This document shows positions 21,945-32,311 of a DNA stretch of 64,000 bases, piece after piece; position 1 is the first letter of the stretch; each line of letters opens with the position of its first letter. Position numbers and translations under genes: made by a program. Origin of the DNA: Ottowia beijingensis (GTDB lineage Bacteria > Pseudomonadota > Gammaproteobacteria > Burkholderiales > Burkholderiaceae_C). The notes beneath the pieces are model-generated. The model ran no database searches. It saw only the letters and a program-made list of their open reading frames with translations, and was not told the DNA's origin. The stretch spans positions 3,348,001 through 3,412,000 of the forward strand of contig NZ_JACCKX010000001.1 of the NCBI RefSeq assembly GCF_013423955.1, written 5' to 3'.

Positions 21945-22862
21945 GTCGTGCACGTGCGTCTCGTCGCGCCGCAACACACCTTTGCCGAACAGCGGCGCCA
22001 GCACCAGCGCCAGCCAGGCGTGCCAGTCCAGATCGGGCCGGTGCTGCCGGTGCAGGGTGCGCAGGGCGGGGGCGTGTTCCAGCCAGTGCTGGAAGTCGGC
22101 GTGCGCCATGCTTTCGGCGTCCAGCATCTGGTACTTGATCAGCACCTTGGCGGCGTACAGCGCGTGCGCGGCCGGGTGGGCGTGGAACTGCTCGATGCGG
22201 GCGCGGGCGCGCGCCATGGCGGCCTGGATGGCGCCGCCCTCGCGCCCGAACGGCGCGCCGTGGCCGGGGATGACCACGGCCGGGTCGAGCCGCTCGATCA
22301 GCGCCAGCGTGTCGGTGAAGTGCTCGAAGCCGCCCGAGCCGTCGATGTGCGGAAAGATCACGCCCACGCCGTGCTCCCACATCGCGTCGCCCGCCATCAG
22401 GATGCCATGGCGCGGCTCGAACAGCAGCACCGCCAGCGCGTCGTGCCCGGGCGCTGCGAGCACCTGCCATTCGTGCGCGCCCAGGCGCACCGCCTGGCCG
22501 GGCACCAGGGCGTGGCCGGCGCTGAAGCGGTCGCAGCGCTGGCCACTGTCGCCAAAGGTGAGGGCGTCCTGGTCCCACGCCTGCACGTGCGGCAGCGACG
22601 GCGCGGGTACCCAGGTGCGCACGGCGGGCCACGCGGCCTGCAGCGCGCCGGTGCCGCCGCAGTGGTCGCTGTGCAGGTGGGTGTGGGCGATGTCGGCCAG
22701 CGGGCGGCCGCCCAGCGCATCGCGCACGCGGCGCACGGTGTCGGCGGCGTGCTTGGTGTGGCCGGTGTCGATGAAGGCCGGCGCATCGCCCAGGCACAGC
22801 AGGTTGTTGGACGAGAGCCAGCCGCGCTCGAAGACGATCAGATCAGAGGGCAGGGCGTGCAT
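21936..22862 (-). CDS. MBL-fold metallo-hydrolase
   Basis: The 308-residue protein has the metallo-beta-lactamase signature HTHLHSDHCGGTG (HxHxDH), with further ligands in APGHDALAVLLFEP, LMAGDAMWEHGVG and VVIPGHGAPFG. It probably hydrolyses an ester or thioester such as a glyoxalase-II-like substrate; the exact one cannot be read. The start MHALPSDLIVFERGWLSSNN at 22862 was chosen over upstream in-frame sequence that lacks family resemblance. The stop TGA is the first three bases of the MITE-like element. Confidence 0.87.
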   Translation of the reverse strand: MHALPSDLIVFERGWLSSNNLLCLGDAPAFIDTGHTKHAADTVRRVRDALGGRPLADIAHTHLHSDHCGGTGALQAAWPAVRTWVPAPSLPHVQAWDQDALTFGDSGQRCDRFSAGHALVPGQAVRLGAHEWQVLAAPGHDALAVLLFEPRHGILMAGDAMWEHGVGVIFPHIDGSGGFEHFTDTLALIERLDPAVVIPGHGAPFGREGGAIQAAMARARARIEQFHAHPAAHALYAAKVLIKYQMLDAESMAHADFQHWLEHAPALRTLHRQHRPDLDWHAWLALVLAPLFGKGVLRRDETHVHDGA

Positions 22863-23010
22863 GGCAATGGCGCGGCAAAGTGGCGGCAAGTGCACACCAG
22901 CGGCCGTGGTGCGCGGCGGAAGACCCCTGAATGCGGGGGTATCGGGTATTCTTTCAGATGGTCCGCGGCGCCACTGGCGGTGCGGGCCGGCTGTCCAGAA
23001 TCGCGATCCT

Positions 23011-23538
23011 GTCATCCAGTTTATCGAACGAGTCCGCGCCCGCTTCCGCTCGCCGGCCACGCGCTTGCGGCGCCTGCGCGCGGCCAGCGCCTACGTCATG
23101 CGCCACGTCGGCATGGCGGGGCGCATCGACTGCCTGGCCACGCGCGACACCGAGGGCCGCGCGGGCTTCGTGCTGGTGGTGCACACCGCGCAGCACATTC
23201 CGCAGCAGGCGCGCGAGGAAATCCGCCTGTTCTTCCGCCGCAAGCTGACCGAGCTGGGCGAACTGCGGGGCGAGCATTTCATGCTCACCATCCGCGACGG
23301 CGACGACCTGAGCCATGCGCACCGCGCGCACTCCGACAGCAGCTCGGCGCGCATCGCCTCGGCGGTGGCCGCCGCCAACCATGAGGACGAGCACGCGCTG
23401 CCGGCCGATCAGCTGGCCGATCTGCGCAGCGCCGTGCGCCAGCGCCTGCACGAGCGGCGCGAGGCGCGCGGGCACACCGAATACGCGCCGCTGCACCCGG
23501 CGCCGCTGACCGACCTGGGCAGCCTGCCGGAGCGTTGA
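23011..23538 (+). CDS. Uncharacterised conserved-looking protein, start unresolved
   Basis: The open frame encodes about 175 residues with believable codon use, including MRHVGMAGRIDCLATRDTEG, VLVVHTAQHIPQQAREEIRL and FFRRKLTELGELRGEHFM, ending PAPLTDLGSLPER. No good ATG lies at the front: the first in-frame one is at 23098. An earlier ATG at 22958 is in another frame, so a dropped base is possible. I do not recognise the family. It is divergent from the MBL gene, about 150 bases away. Confidence 0.5.
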   Translation, partial: VIQFIERVRARFRSPATRLRRLRAASAYVMRHVGMAGRIDCLATRDTEGRAGFVLVVHTAQHIPQQAREEIRLFFRRKLTELGELRGEHFMLTIRDGDDLSHAHRAHSDSSSARIASAVAAANHEDEHALPADQLADLRSAVRQRLHERREARGHTEYAPLHPAPLTDLGSLPER

Positions 23539-23923
23539 GGCGCGGGCGGCGCGTTCCGCGCTGGAGACGGGTTGAGTTTCAGGGGTATATGGATCTATCG
23601 CCCGATGGACAGGCGCTGAAGGATGGGTGTATGGGGAGTATGTTTTTGGAGGTCTTACGCCATGGAGGTTGTCCCAACACCGTCTCAGACCGACCGCGCC
23701 TCAGGCTTCGGACACTTATGGTGTTTCGTTGCTCGAAAGGATGGCTTCTCGCGTGCGATGACGAAATGACCTCGCTGCGCTTGGATGACGGCGGCTGCGC
23801 CGCCATGACGCCAGCGGCGTGCGAGGCATTTGGCGCATCACGGACGTCGTTTCGTCATTACGCCGCGCAGCGGCGAAGTCATTCCGTCATCCGTCAAAAA
23901 AGCGCTTGCAACGCGAAACGGAA
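23539..23923. other. Intergenic region with TGAC/GTCA repeat material
   Basis: No supported gene. From about 23757 to 23926 it contains tandem GACGAAATGACC / GTCATTCCGTCATCC motifs and GCGCAGCG-type arms related to the elements at 27521-27656 and 61961-62101. Its end, read on the minus strand as TGATTCCGTTTCGCGTT, begins with the TGA stop of the pseudouridine synthase gene. Confidence 0.5.
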
Positions 23924-24897
23924 TCAGGCCGGTGCCTGCGGCACCGACACCGCAGCGCAGCCACCGGGCCACCGCCCCTGGCTGGCGGCCAGCGTCAAGG
24001 TCGATTCAAACCGCCGCGCCGCGCCGGTGAAAGGGTCGTCGAACATCAGCGCGCGGGCCAGCAACTGCAGCGGCCGCTCGGCATCGTCCGGCGCGCCCGG
24101 ACCGCGCAGCACCGTGGGATAAAAGCCGTCGCCCAGGATCGGCACGCCCAGCGCGTGCAGGTGCAGGCGCAACTGGTGGCGCCGCCCGGTCACCGGCTGC
24201 AGCAGGTACAGCGCGTGCGCGCCGAACACGGCGGTGCGCTCGATGTGCGTCTCGCTGTTCGGCTCGCCCGGCACCTCGCGCGAGATGAAGAAGCGCTCGG
24301 CATCGGGCTCCAAGCGGCTGCGGTGGGTGCGCGGCAGCGCCAGGTCGGCGCGGTGCGGCGCCACGGCTTCGTACACCTTCTGCACGCGCCGGTCGCGGAA
24401 CAGCGCCTGGTAAGCATCGCGCGTGTGCGGCTGCACGGCGAACACCACCAGCCCGGCCGTTTCGCGGTCGATGCGGTGCACCGGGCTCAAGTCCGGCAGG
24501 CCGAGCCGGCGCTTCAGCCGCACCAGCAGGCTGCGCTGCACGAAGCGGCCGCTGGGCGTGACGGGCATGAAGTGCGGCTTGTCGGCCACCACCAGCCAGT
24601 CGTCCTGAAACACGATGCGCTCGGTGTTCAGCGGCTCGGGCTCGTCGTCCAGCCGGCGGTAGTAGTACAGGCGCTGGCCGGGGCGGCAGGGCGCGTCGGC
24701 GGCCAGCGGGTCGCCGTCGGCGTTCAGCACCTCGCCGCCGTGCAGGCGCTCGGCCCAGTCGGCGCGGCTGAGTGCGGGCAGGCGGGCGGCCAGCAGGTCG
24801 AGCACGCTGGCGCCGGCATCGCCCGGCTGCGCCACCAGGCAACTGGCGCTGACGCCGTCGCGCAGCGGCAGGTGTGGGGGCGCGGTGGGCGGCTCAT
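23924..24897 (-). CDS. RluA-family pseudouridine synthase
   Basis: It isomerises uridine to pseudouridine in rRNA or tRNA. The catalytic motif is SPVHRIDRETAGLVVFA, with Asp in HRID. Other family marks are VVADKPHFMPVTPSGRF, LQPVTGRRHQLRLHLHALG and PILGDGFYP. The N-terminal S4-like part (LPLRDGVSASCLVAQPGDAG) requires one restored base at the G run 24876-24880, giving a start MSRPP at 24897. Specificity (RluA, RluC or an uncharacterised clade) is not decided. The stop codon is the edge of a repeat. Confidence 0.88.
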
Positions 24898-25169
24898 GCG
24901 GGGAATGACGAAATGACGGCGCTGCGCGTCAATGACGGTGCTGCGCACCATGAACGGATGAGCATCCTGTCGTCAGGAGGACGCTTCAGTCATGCGTTTT
25001 TGTGGGAGCGGGCTTGCCCGCGATCAGCCGTGGCTCGGGGCCAGGCGCTGCCATCGCGGCCAAGGCCGCTCCCACAAGCCGCATCTGAGACTTCTTGGTC
25101 ATCAAGCAGCAGTGGAGTGATCTCGTCATGCGGCGCCGCCGCGGTCATGGCGCGTCGCGCCGTCATCTT
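24898..25169. other. Intergenic region with a REP doublet
   Basis: This 272-base gap has no gene. It holds GATGACG-type repeat material at 24905-24990 and 25105-25165 around the REP pair at 25000-25079. Confidence 0.5.
25000..25079. repeat. REP doublet (inverted GTGGGAGCGGGCTTGCCCGCGAT units)
   Basis: TTGTGGGAGCGGGCTTGCC opens the element and GGCCGCTCCCACAAG closes it, with each unit itself a small hairpin. Similar pairs lie at 57441-57519 and 58091-58167, both in the ars operon. Confidence 0.8.
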
Positions 25170-25945
25170 TCATGCCGTGGGCAGGCGCCGGAACACCAGA
25201 TCCCACACGCCGTGGCCCAGGCGCAGGCCGCGGCGTTCGAACTTGGTTTCGGGCCGGTAGGCGGGGCGCGGTGCGTAGCCGTCGGCGGTGTTGGCCAGCA
25301 GCGGCTCGGCACCCAGCACCTGCAGCATCTGCTGGGCGTAGGGCTCCCAATCCGTGGCCAGATGCACGTAGCCGCCGGGGGCGATGCGCGTGGCCAGCAG
25401 GCGCACCAGCGGCGGCTGGATCAGGCGGCGCTTGTGGTGGCGCTTCTTGTGCCACGGGTCGGGGAAGAAGATGTGCACGCCGTGCAGGCTGGCGGGCGCG
25501 ATCATGTGCTGCAGCACCTCCACGGCGTCGTGCTGGATGATGCGCAGGTTGGCCAGCTGTTGCTCGCCGATGGCCTTGAGCAGCGCGCCCACGCCGGGTT
25601 CATGCACCTCGCAGCCGATGAACAGCGTGTCGGGCATCAGCGCCGCGATGTGCGCCGTGGCATGGCCCATGCCGAAGCCGATCTCCAGCACAGTTTTCGA
25701 GTGATTCTGGCCTTCAGCGCCCGACTGAAGGGCGCAGGCAGCTACCAAATCCGTAGTATCCGGATCGTAGGGCAGCAGGTAGCGCGGCCCCAGCTCGGCC
25801 AGCGCGCGGGCCTGGCCGATGGTGGTGCGGCCGGCGCGCATGACGAAGGTGCGGATGGCGCGCGGGTGCGCCACATCGCCGGGGGCGTGTGGGGTTCAGC
25901 GGGCGTGGGTGCAGCGGCGGGCGCGCTGCCGTCGGCCGTGCTCAT
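25170..25945 (-). CDS. trmB: tRNA (guanine-N7-)-methyltransferase
   Basis: It makes m7G46 in tRNA using SAM. The SAM-binding part is [16 protein letters not shown]. The family motifs [34 protein letters not shown] and the terminal [10 protein letters not shown] are present. The N-terminus is restored from the ATG at 25945 ([15 protein letters not shown]) by one base at the run 25881-25885; otherwise translation would begin at 25874. An R65 copy adds in-frame residues between RYLLPYDPD and KTVLEIGFG. The start overlaps the 3' end of suhB by 50 bases, so the two are coupled. Confidence 0.92.
25692..25762 (-). repeat. trmB: R65 repeat copy inside trmB (translated)
   Basis: On the coding strand it is read [17 protein letters not shown], the same peptide pattern as copies in the ligase and helicase genes. 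It sits just before the SAM-binding motif. Confidence 0.8.
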
Positions 25946-26903
25946 GCGCGCGGGGTTCGTCGCCCGCTGCGGCGTCGGGGCCGGCCCAGGCGTCGAAGGC
26001 GGCATCGCTGGCGTGGCTGTCGGTGGCGGCTTCACCCGTGTCGGGTTTCTTGAGAGAAATCAGCGCCTTCTCCTTGTCGGACGAGCGCTGCACGCTATCG
26101 AAACGAGAGTATTTGCGCAGCACCTGCACCAGCTGCGCATACACGCGCGGGTTGCCGGCCAGGCATTCGCCCTGTTCCAGGTCGCCCGATTCGCCGGTGA
26201 AGTTGCCGATCAGGCCGCCCGCCTCGGTCACCAGCAGGCTGCCGGCGGCGATGTCCCAGGGTTTCAGGCCGGTCTCGAAGAAGCCGTCGGTGAAGCCGGC
26301 GGCCACGTAGGCCAGGTCCAGCGCGGCGGCGCCGGGGCGGCGCAGGCCGGCGGTGCGCTGCATCACGTCGCCCATCATGGCCAGGTAGGTCGGAAAGTCG
26401 TCGCCCTTGCGGAACGGAAAGCCGGTGGAGACCAGGCTTTCGACCAGGCGCGTGCGCTTGCTGACGCGGATGCGGCGGTCGTTCAGGTATGCACCGCGGC
26501 CGCGCGTGGCGGTGAAGAGGTCGTTGCGCGTCGGGTCGTACACCACGGCCTGCTCGATGCGGCCCTTCACGCTGAGCGCGATGCTGATGCAGTAGACCGG
26601 AAAGCCGTGGATGAAGTTGGTGGTGCCGTCCAGCGGGTCGATGATCCACACGTGGTCGGCGCGCGGGTTGCCGCGCGAACTGCCCGATTCCTCGGCCAAG
26701 ATGCCGTGGCTGGGGTAGGCGGTGAGCAGGGTGTCGATGATGGCGTCCTCGCTGGCGTGGTCGACTTCGGTGACGAAATCATTCACTTGCTTCTGCGAGA
26801 TGCGCACGGCCTCGACGTCGAGCGCGGCGCGGTTGATGATGGCGCCAGCGGCGCGCGCGGCCCGAATGGCCACGTTGAGCATGGGGTGCAGGGAGGACGA
26901 CAT
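25896..26903 (-). CDS. suhB: Inositol-1-monophosphatase (SuhB)
   Basis: This Mg-dependent phosphatase also acts as an rRNA-transcription factor in enterobacteria. The metal-binding motifs are AEESGSS and [20 protein letters not shown], and the second signature is [20 protein letters not shown]. The core ends near [12 protein letters not shown]. After it, an R65 copy (26046-26110) is translated as [20 protein letters not shown], followed by a low-complexity tail to 25896 that overlaps trmB. The start [20 protein letters not shown] at 26903 is standard. Confidence 0.93.
   Translation of the reverse strand: MSSSLHPMLNVAIRAARAAGAIINRAALDVEAVRISQKQVNDFVTEVDHASEDAIIDTLLTAYPSHGILAEESGSSRGNPRADHVWIIDPLDGTTNFIHGFPVYCISIALSVKGRIEQAVVYDPTRNDLFTATRGRGAYLNDRRIRVSKRTRLVESLVSTGFPFRKGDDFPTYLAMMGDVMQRTAGLRRPGAAALDLAYVAAGFTDGFFETGLKPWDIAAGSLLVTEAGGLIGNFTGESGDLEQGECLAGNPRVYAQLVQVLRKYSRFDSVQRSSDKEKALISLKKPDTGEAATDSHASDAAFDAWAGPDAAAGDEPRAHEHGRRQRARRCTHAR
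26046..26110 (-). repeat. suhB: R65 repeat copy in the 3' part of suhB (translated)
   Basis: It lies immediately after the conserved phosphatase core and forms part of a C-terminal extension. Core arms are degenerate (AGCGCT and AGCGC-type). Confidence 0.6.
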
Positions 26904-27094
26904 GTTTTGTGAAGAGCAGTGGGCCGCAAGGGGCAGGGCCGGCACGCGCGATGGCGGCGGCAAACGCGTATTTTCCCATGCTTTGCCGGTGCGGGGGCAG
27001 GCTTGAAATCGGAGCCGGCCATCCGCAACTGAGCATCAGTGGCAGGCAAGGGTTGCCTGTCATCCCCCGACGATGTAACGACAAAGGAGACCCC

Positions 27095-27523
27095 ATGGCC
27101 AACGTACCCAGCCGCAGCAACCTGTTCGACGACTTCTTCAAGGAGTTCGCCCCCGGCTTCTTCATCAAGCCGCTGCACGGCGACCCGCTGCCCAGCGCGT
27201 CGCAGATCAGGATCGACGTGAGCGAATCCGACGCCGCCTACACCGTGCTGGCCGAAGTGCCGGGCGTCGGCAAGGAAGACATCCACGTGTCCATCGACGG
27301 CAGCGTGGTCACCCTGCGTGCCGAGGTGAAGCAGCAGGACAAGCGGGCCGAGGGCGAGAAGGTGCTGCGCAGCGAGCGCTACTACGGCGCCGTGTCGCGC
27401 AGCTTCCAGCTGCCGCAGGACATTGACCAGAGCGCCGCCAAGGCCAAGTACGACAACGGCGTGCTGATACTGACCCTGCCCAAGAAGCAGGCCAGCGGCT
27501 CGCAGCGGTTGACCATCGAGTGA
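27095..27523 (+). CDS. Hsp20/alpha-crystallin small heat-shock protein
   Basis: The 142-residue holdase has an N-terminal arm (NLFDDFFKEFAPGFFI), the alpha-crystallin domain (IRIDVSESDAAYTVLAEVPG, GVGKEDIHVSIDGSVVTLRA) and the closing YDNGVLILTLPKK, where the IxI-like tail would follow. It should bind unfolding proteins in the cytoplasm. A strong AAAGGAGA site at 27083-27090 fixes the ATG at 27095. It is divergent from suhB. Its TGA begins the repeat element at 27521-27656. Confidence 0.94.
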   Translation: MANVPSRSNLFDDFFKEFAPGFFIKPLHGDPLPSASQIRIDVSESDAAYTVLAEVPGVGKEDIHVSIDGSVVTLRAEVKQQDKRAEGEKVLRSERYYGAVSRSFQLPQDIDQSAAKAKYDNGVLILTLPKKQASGSQRLTIE

Positions 27524-27656
27524 TACCGTTTCGCGTTCAAATTGATGACGAATGACCGCGGCTGGCGCCGCATGACAAATGACGAATGCCTTTTTGTCAT
27601 TGAAGCGCAGCGAAGTCATTTGTCATTCGTCATTTTTGAAAGCGCATGGGTATGAG
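27521..27656 (+). repeat. TGATACC-family element (copy 1), starting at the hsp20 stop
   Basis: It starts TGATACCGTTTCGCGTTCAA and ends TTGAAAGCGCATGGGTATGA, an imperfect terminal inverted repeat. Inside are alternating GACGAATGAC / GTCATTTGTCATTCGTCAT motifs and GAAGCGCAGCGAAG. Copy 2 is at 61961-62101. Confidence 0.75.
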
Positions 27657-27755
27657 GCCCACGGCGCTGCGCGCCTTCTGCCGCGAAGGGCGCAGCGCCA
27701 GGGGCCGAAGCAGCGCCAGCCCACGCATCCGCGGCTGACCTGCGGTGCGTCGCCT

Positions 27756-29159
27756 TCAGCCCAGAAAGCCCAGGTTCTTCTGATCGAAGTTGCCGATGCT
27801 GGGCGCCACCTCCCGCATCTCGCCATCGTTGACACCGAACCAGCGCGCCAGCGTGGCCGCGTACTGGTCGACCGAGGTGCTGGGCAGCAGGCGGCCCTGG
27901 CCCACGTCTTCCGGACCCTTCAGCAGGGCCGTCGGTGCGGTGCCGTAGAAGGCGCCGCCCTTCACCGCACCACCCATCACCAGGTGGTGGCTGCCCCAGC
28001 CGTGGTCCGAGCCGTCGCCGTTGGAGGTCATGGTGCGGCCGAAGTCGCTGGCGGTGAAGGTGGTGACCTGCGGGCCCACGCCCATGGCGTCGAGCGCGCC
28101 CTGAAACCCCGCCATCGCCTGGGCCACCTGCTCGAGCAGTTTGGGGTGGTTGGTCATCAGGTTGTCGTGCGTGTCGAAGCCGCCCAGCGACACCAGGAAC
28201 ACCTGGCGCTTCAGGCCCAGCTGGTTGCGCGCCGCGATCAGGCGCGCGACCATCTTCAGCTGGCCGTTGAGCGTGGCGGGCCGCTCGGCCGTGGTGGGCA
28301 GCAGGGCATCGAACTGGCCATCGCTGCCGGCCAGCGCGCCCGCCAGCGTGGCGTGCGAGCTGATGGAGCGCGCGACGACGCGGTTCAGCTCGTTCTCCAG
28401 CACATGGGTGCGGCCTTGCGTGATCAGCGTCTGCAGCGCTTGGCGGCAGGCCTGCTGGTTGTACATGCCGTCGTCCCGTGTCACGCCGTTGATGGCCACG
28501 GCGCCGCCGGGGCCGATCTGGTAGGCGAGCGCCTGGTCGCCCGACAGGAACACCGCGTTGCCGGTGACCGACATGCAGGTGAACAGGCCGTTGCCGCCGT
28601 TGCTGGAGAGGGCCAGGTCGCCCAGGTTGCCGCCCCAGCCGGTGACCGAGCCTTCCGCCAGCGAGCTTTGCCACACCGACTGCTGGTCGTTGTGCGAGAA
28701 CAGCTTGGGCGGCAGCGGCACCGAACGGGCCTGGTACTGCGCCAGCGTGGTCGGCTGCCGCAGCGGGCCGACGTTGAGCTGTACCGCCAGCTGCCGCCGG
28801 TCGAACAGGCCCTTGAGCGGCGCCAGCGTGGGGGCCAGGGCGTATTCGCGCCCCGCGGGCAGGCCGTTGCCGGTCAGCGCCGTGGCGCCCAGGCTGGCGC
28901 GGGCGATGGCCAGCGTGCCGCGCGCCTGCACGTATTCGGCATGGCCCGCGCTGTCGTAAGGGATGAGCGTGTTGCCGTTGTCGTTGCCCCCATACAGGAA
29001 GATGCAGACCAGTGCCTTGTAGCCATCGTTGGCGGTGAACGCCGCGGCCTCGCCCATGGCGGCCAGGTTGATGGCCCAGGGCGCGGCCGTGCCGGCGATG
29101 CCCAGGTGGCCCAGGCGGCGCAGGAAGGCGCGGCGCGCCAGGGTGTCGGTGGAAGTCAT
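27756..29159 (-). CDS. DUF1501 domain protein (Tat-exported, sulfatase-like fold)
   Basis: The 467-residue protein opens with a twin-arginine signal (LARRAFLRRLGHLGIAGTA) and has the DUF1501 marks ALVCIFLYGGNDNGNTLIP, VFLVSLGGFDTHDNLMTNH and TASDFGRTMTSNGDGSDHGW. The Asp/His pattern is that of the alkaline-phosphatase/sulfatase fold, but the reaction is unknown. It follows the DUF1800 gene by 11 bases; the two families nearly always occur as a pair and probably form an exported complex. An ATG at 29174 would add five residues. Confidence 0.9.
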   Translation of the reverse strand: MTSTDTLARRAFLRRLGHLGIAGTAAPWAINLAAMGEAAAFTANDGYKALVCIFLYGGNDNGNTLIPYDSAGHAEYVQARGTLAIARASLGATALTGNGLPAGREYALAPTLAPLKGLFDRRQLAVQLNVGPLRQPTTLAQYQARSVPLPPKLFSHNDQQSVWQSSLAEGSVTGWGGNLGDLALSSNGGNGLFTCMSVTGNAVFLSGDQALAYQIGPGGAVAINGVTRDDGMYNQQACRQALQTLITQGRTHVLENELNRVVARSISSHATLAGALAGSDGQFDALLPTTAERPATLNGQLKMVARLIAARNQLGLKRQVFLVSLGGFDTHDNLMTNHPKLLEQVAQAMAGFQGALDAMGVGPQVTTFTASDFGRTMTSNGDGSDHGWGSHHLVMGGAVKGGAFYGTAPTALLKGPEDVGQGRLLPSTSVDQYAATLARWFGVNDGEMREVAPSIGNFDQKNLGFLG

Positions 29160-29170
29160 GCGCGTGTCTT

Positions 29171-31053
29171 TCATTTCTGCACCAGGTACTCGGGGCTGGC
29201 CATGACCAGCGCGATGGTGGCCCACACGCGCACCTTGCGCTCGTTGTCGCCCCAGATGCGGATGCTGGCGATGGCGTTGCGGATGGTGGTCAGCGTGGTG
29301 GTCGACAGCTGGCCGGCGGCCAGCAGCAGGTTGACGCGCTGGACCAGCGCGTCCGGGTCGTCCACCAGCGCCAGCTCGCGCGGGTAGCTGGTCACCGCAA
29401 TGCGGCTGGCCTGCGCGCCGTAGCCCCAGGCGATCACGCCCTGCATGAAGTTGAGGTAGCCGGCCACTGAGTTCTCGTTGGTGAGCTGGAACTCGGGCGC
29501 TGTCTGCCCGTGCGTGGCCAGCGCGGTGCCGGGCGGCACGTAGCCGGGGCGGAAGAAGTTGAACACCGACGGGCTGCGCAGCGGGCTCTGGCCGAGATGC
29601 CGGGACGGGTCCGACATGTCCCACAGGATCCACTTGCCGTCGGCCGAGGTGGCACCGAAAGTGCGTGCCCATTGCACGAAGCGGATCATGGGTTCGCGCA
29701 GCTTGCCCCAGGTGGTGCCCTTGAGCGAAGGATCCTGCCGCGCCTCCGGGTCCAGCAGCACGGCGCGCGTGACGGCGCGCAGGTCGCCGCGCTGGCCGGC
29801 GCCGTTGTTGTTGAAGGCCGCTGCCACGCGGCCCACATAGGCCGGGCTCGGGTCGCTGGTGACCAGGCGCTGGATCAGCTGGCGACCGATGAAGGGGCCG
29901 ACGTTGGGGTGGTTGAACAGGATGTCGAGCGCCAACCGCAGGCGCGACGCGCCGTCGCCGCTGCCCACCGTCTGGCCCAGAAAGCTGGCTGGCTCGGGTG
30001 AATGGTCGCTGGCGTTCAGCACCATGGGCACGCGGAACGGCTGGGGTCGGTCTCGTGCTGCCTGTTGGGCGAATTGAGGTTGTAGCCGGTGAAGATGCGC
30101 GCCAGGTTGCTGACGTCGGACGGGCCGTAGGTTTCGCGCGGCGCGCCACCGCGCAGCGTGCCGTCGGCGTTCAGGTCGTACAGGCCGATGGAGAACAGCT
30201 GCATCACCTCGCGCGCGTAGTTCTCGTCGGGCACGCGGCCGCTGCCGTCGGCCTTCTTGTTGCCGCGCGTGTTCAGGTAGGCGCCCATGGCCGGGTTGAG
30301 CGTGATGGCCTCCAGCAGCTGGCGGTAGTTGCCGAACGCGTGCTGGTTCAGCAAGTCCCAGTAGGCGGCCATGGCGAACGAGGGCCAGTGGCCCTCGATG
30401 GTGCTGGTGGACACCACGAAGATCTCGGACCAGGCCAGCGCCACGCGCTTGCGCACCGCGTCGGGCGCGGCGATGAGCTGGTTCCAGATCATGTGGTCGG
30501 CGTAGTTCTGGTTGAAGCGGATGCCGTACTGCCTGTAACCCTGGCTCACCAGCCAGTCCCAGCCGCTGGTGTAACTGCGCGCCGACATCTGCTCGTCCAG
30601 CCAGGCGGCATAGCCCTTGGCCTGCACGGCGGCGATGTCGGCGTCGGTGGAGGAGAACTGGGCCTGCTGCAGAAAGCGCGCGGCCTCGGCCATGGTGATG
30701 TTGGTCGGCGTGGCGGGCGCGGGCGTGGCTGGTGCCGGCGACGCACCGGGTGCGGGGGTGGCTGGCGCAGGCGGGGGCGACGAACCGGGCGCGGGCACGG
30801 GCACTTGCCCTGTGCCCGGAAGCGGCTGCGGTTCCGGGCTGGCGATGGGTGGGTTGATGTCCTCACTGCCACCGCCGCAAGCCGCCAGCACGGCGGACAT
30901 CAGGGCCGACAGCCCCGCAACGCGGGCCAGGCGATCTGGTGGCGAAGCTGTCGGGCGGCTGGCCGCTGCCGCGGTGATGTCAGCGGACGGTGGCTGACTG
31001 GCGGCGGGCACGCCGGTGCCTTCAGCGATCGGTTCGCTGATCTCGGTGCTCAT
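29171..31053 (-). CDS. DUF1800 domain protein (exported)
   Basis: After a hydrophobic leader (SALMSAVLAACGGGSEDI, a lipobox-like LAAC) and a Pro/Ala-rich linker there is a long DUF1800 domain: WDWLVSQGYRQYGIRFNQ, RGNKKADGSGRVPDENYARE, VMQLFSIGLYDLNADGT, ARIFTGYNLN. The frame breaks at AA 30036-30037; restoring one T on the coding strand joins it to PMVLNASDHSPEPASFLG and the rest. A GGAGGA site precedes the ATG. Partner of the DUF1501 gene; function not known. Confidence 0.88.
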
Positions 31054-31226
31054 GTTGTTTCTTCCTCCGGGCGGGGCTGCTTGTCAAATATCGACCGACT
31101 CGGCAGGGCGTGGCCGGTGACGGTGCGCATTGGAACGCGCGGCGCGCCTACCACGAAAGCGCTTGACGTAAAACTGGGTAAGCGCTGCCTATTTCACGAA
31201 ACCGGCCACAAAAATGCCGGAATTCG

Positions 31227-32179
31227 TCAGAAATTGTCGATTCCCGCCAGTTTCAGCAACTCGCGTGCCAGCTCGTCCGGACGTTTTTCGTCGTCCACCG
31301 GCAGCACCTGGCGCCCGGGCATGCCGCGCAGCCAGGTGAGCTGCCGCTTCGCCAGCTGGCGCGTGGCGGCGATGCCGCGATCACGCAGGGTGGCCAGGGG
31401 CGCGCGGCCGTCCAGCGTCTCCCACACCTGGCGGTAGCCCACGCAGCGCATCGAAGGCAGGTCGGGGTGCAGGTCGCCGCGCGCGCGTAGCGCAGCCACT
31501 TCGTCGATGAAGCCGGCGGACAGCATGTCGTCGAAGCGGCGCGCGATGCGTTCGTGCAGCCAGGCACGGTCCACGGGTTCCAAGGAAAAAGGGCTCCTGA
31601 GCTTGATGGACAAGCGCTGATAGCTATTGATTTGGTAGTGTGCAGCGCCGACAGCGGCTGCCCCGTCAGCTGCCACACTTCCAGCGCCCGCTGGATGCGC
31701 TGGCTGTCGGCCGGCGCCAGGCGGACGGCGGTGACGGGGTCGACGCGTGCCAGCTCTGCGTGCAGCGCGGGCCAGCCGTCGCGCGCGGCGCGTTCCTCGA
31801 TCTGGCGCCGCACCGCAGGGTCGGCGGGCGGCAGCGCGTCGAGCCCCTCGAACAGCGCCTTGAAGTACAGCATGGTGCCGCCTACCAGCAGCGGCACGCG
31901 GCCGCGGGCATGTATCTCGCCGATCAGCCGCTGCGCGTCGCGCACGAACTCGGCGGCGCTGTAGGCCTCGCGCGGGTCGCGGATGTCGATCAGGTGGTGC
32001 GGCACGGCGGCGCGCTCGGCCGGCGTGGGCTTGGCGGTGCCGATGTCCATGCCGCGGTACACCAGGGCCGAATCGACGCTGACGATCTCCGCCGGCACCA
32101 GCCCGGCCAGGGCCAGCGCCACGGCGCTCTTGCCGCTAGCCGTGGGGCCGGCGATGCAAATGGCTGGGGTGTCCGGCAT
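31227..32179 (-). CDS. miaA: tRNA dimethylallyltransferase
   Basis: It attaches dimethylallyl to A37 of tRNAs reading UNN codons. The P-loop is [19 protein letters not shown], followed by [37 protein letters not shown] and [18 protein letters not shown]. The C-terminal half reads [20 protein letters not shown] and [16 protein letters not shown]. The frame changes inside an R65 copy at 31580-31640 (the AAAAA at 31586-31590 is a candidate dropped base). As miaA is normally kept, an assembly error is more likely than a null. Confidence 0.9.
31580..31640 (-). repeat. miaA: R65 repeat copy inside miaA
   Basis: GGACAAGCGCTGATAGCTATTGATTTGG lies between LTGQPLSAL and the downstream LEPVDRAWL. Read on the coding strand it begins [16 protein letters not shown], the familiar peptide pattern, before the frame breaks. 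Confidence 0.75.
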
Positions 32180-32311
32180 GTCGTTGAGCGTTGGTCAATG
32201 GATCGAGCGGCTGCGCAGCTGGCCGTGCCAGCGAACGCCATGCCCGTGCCTGCGCCGGGCATGGGCGTTGTCCCCTCTTGCGCAGCAGAAGGGGCAAGCC
32301 CCGTCAGCGGC

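Noticed and set aside
23535-24122. Plus-strand open frame after the hypothetical protein at 23011-23538
   Set aside because: It runs through repeats and opposite the pseudouridine synthase with no recognisable protein features.
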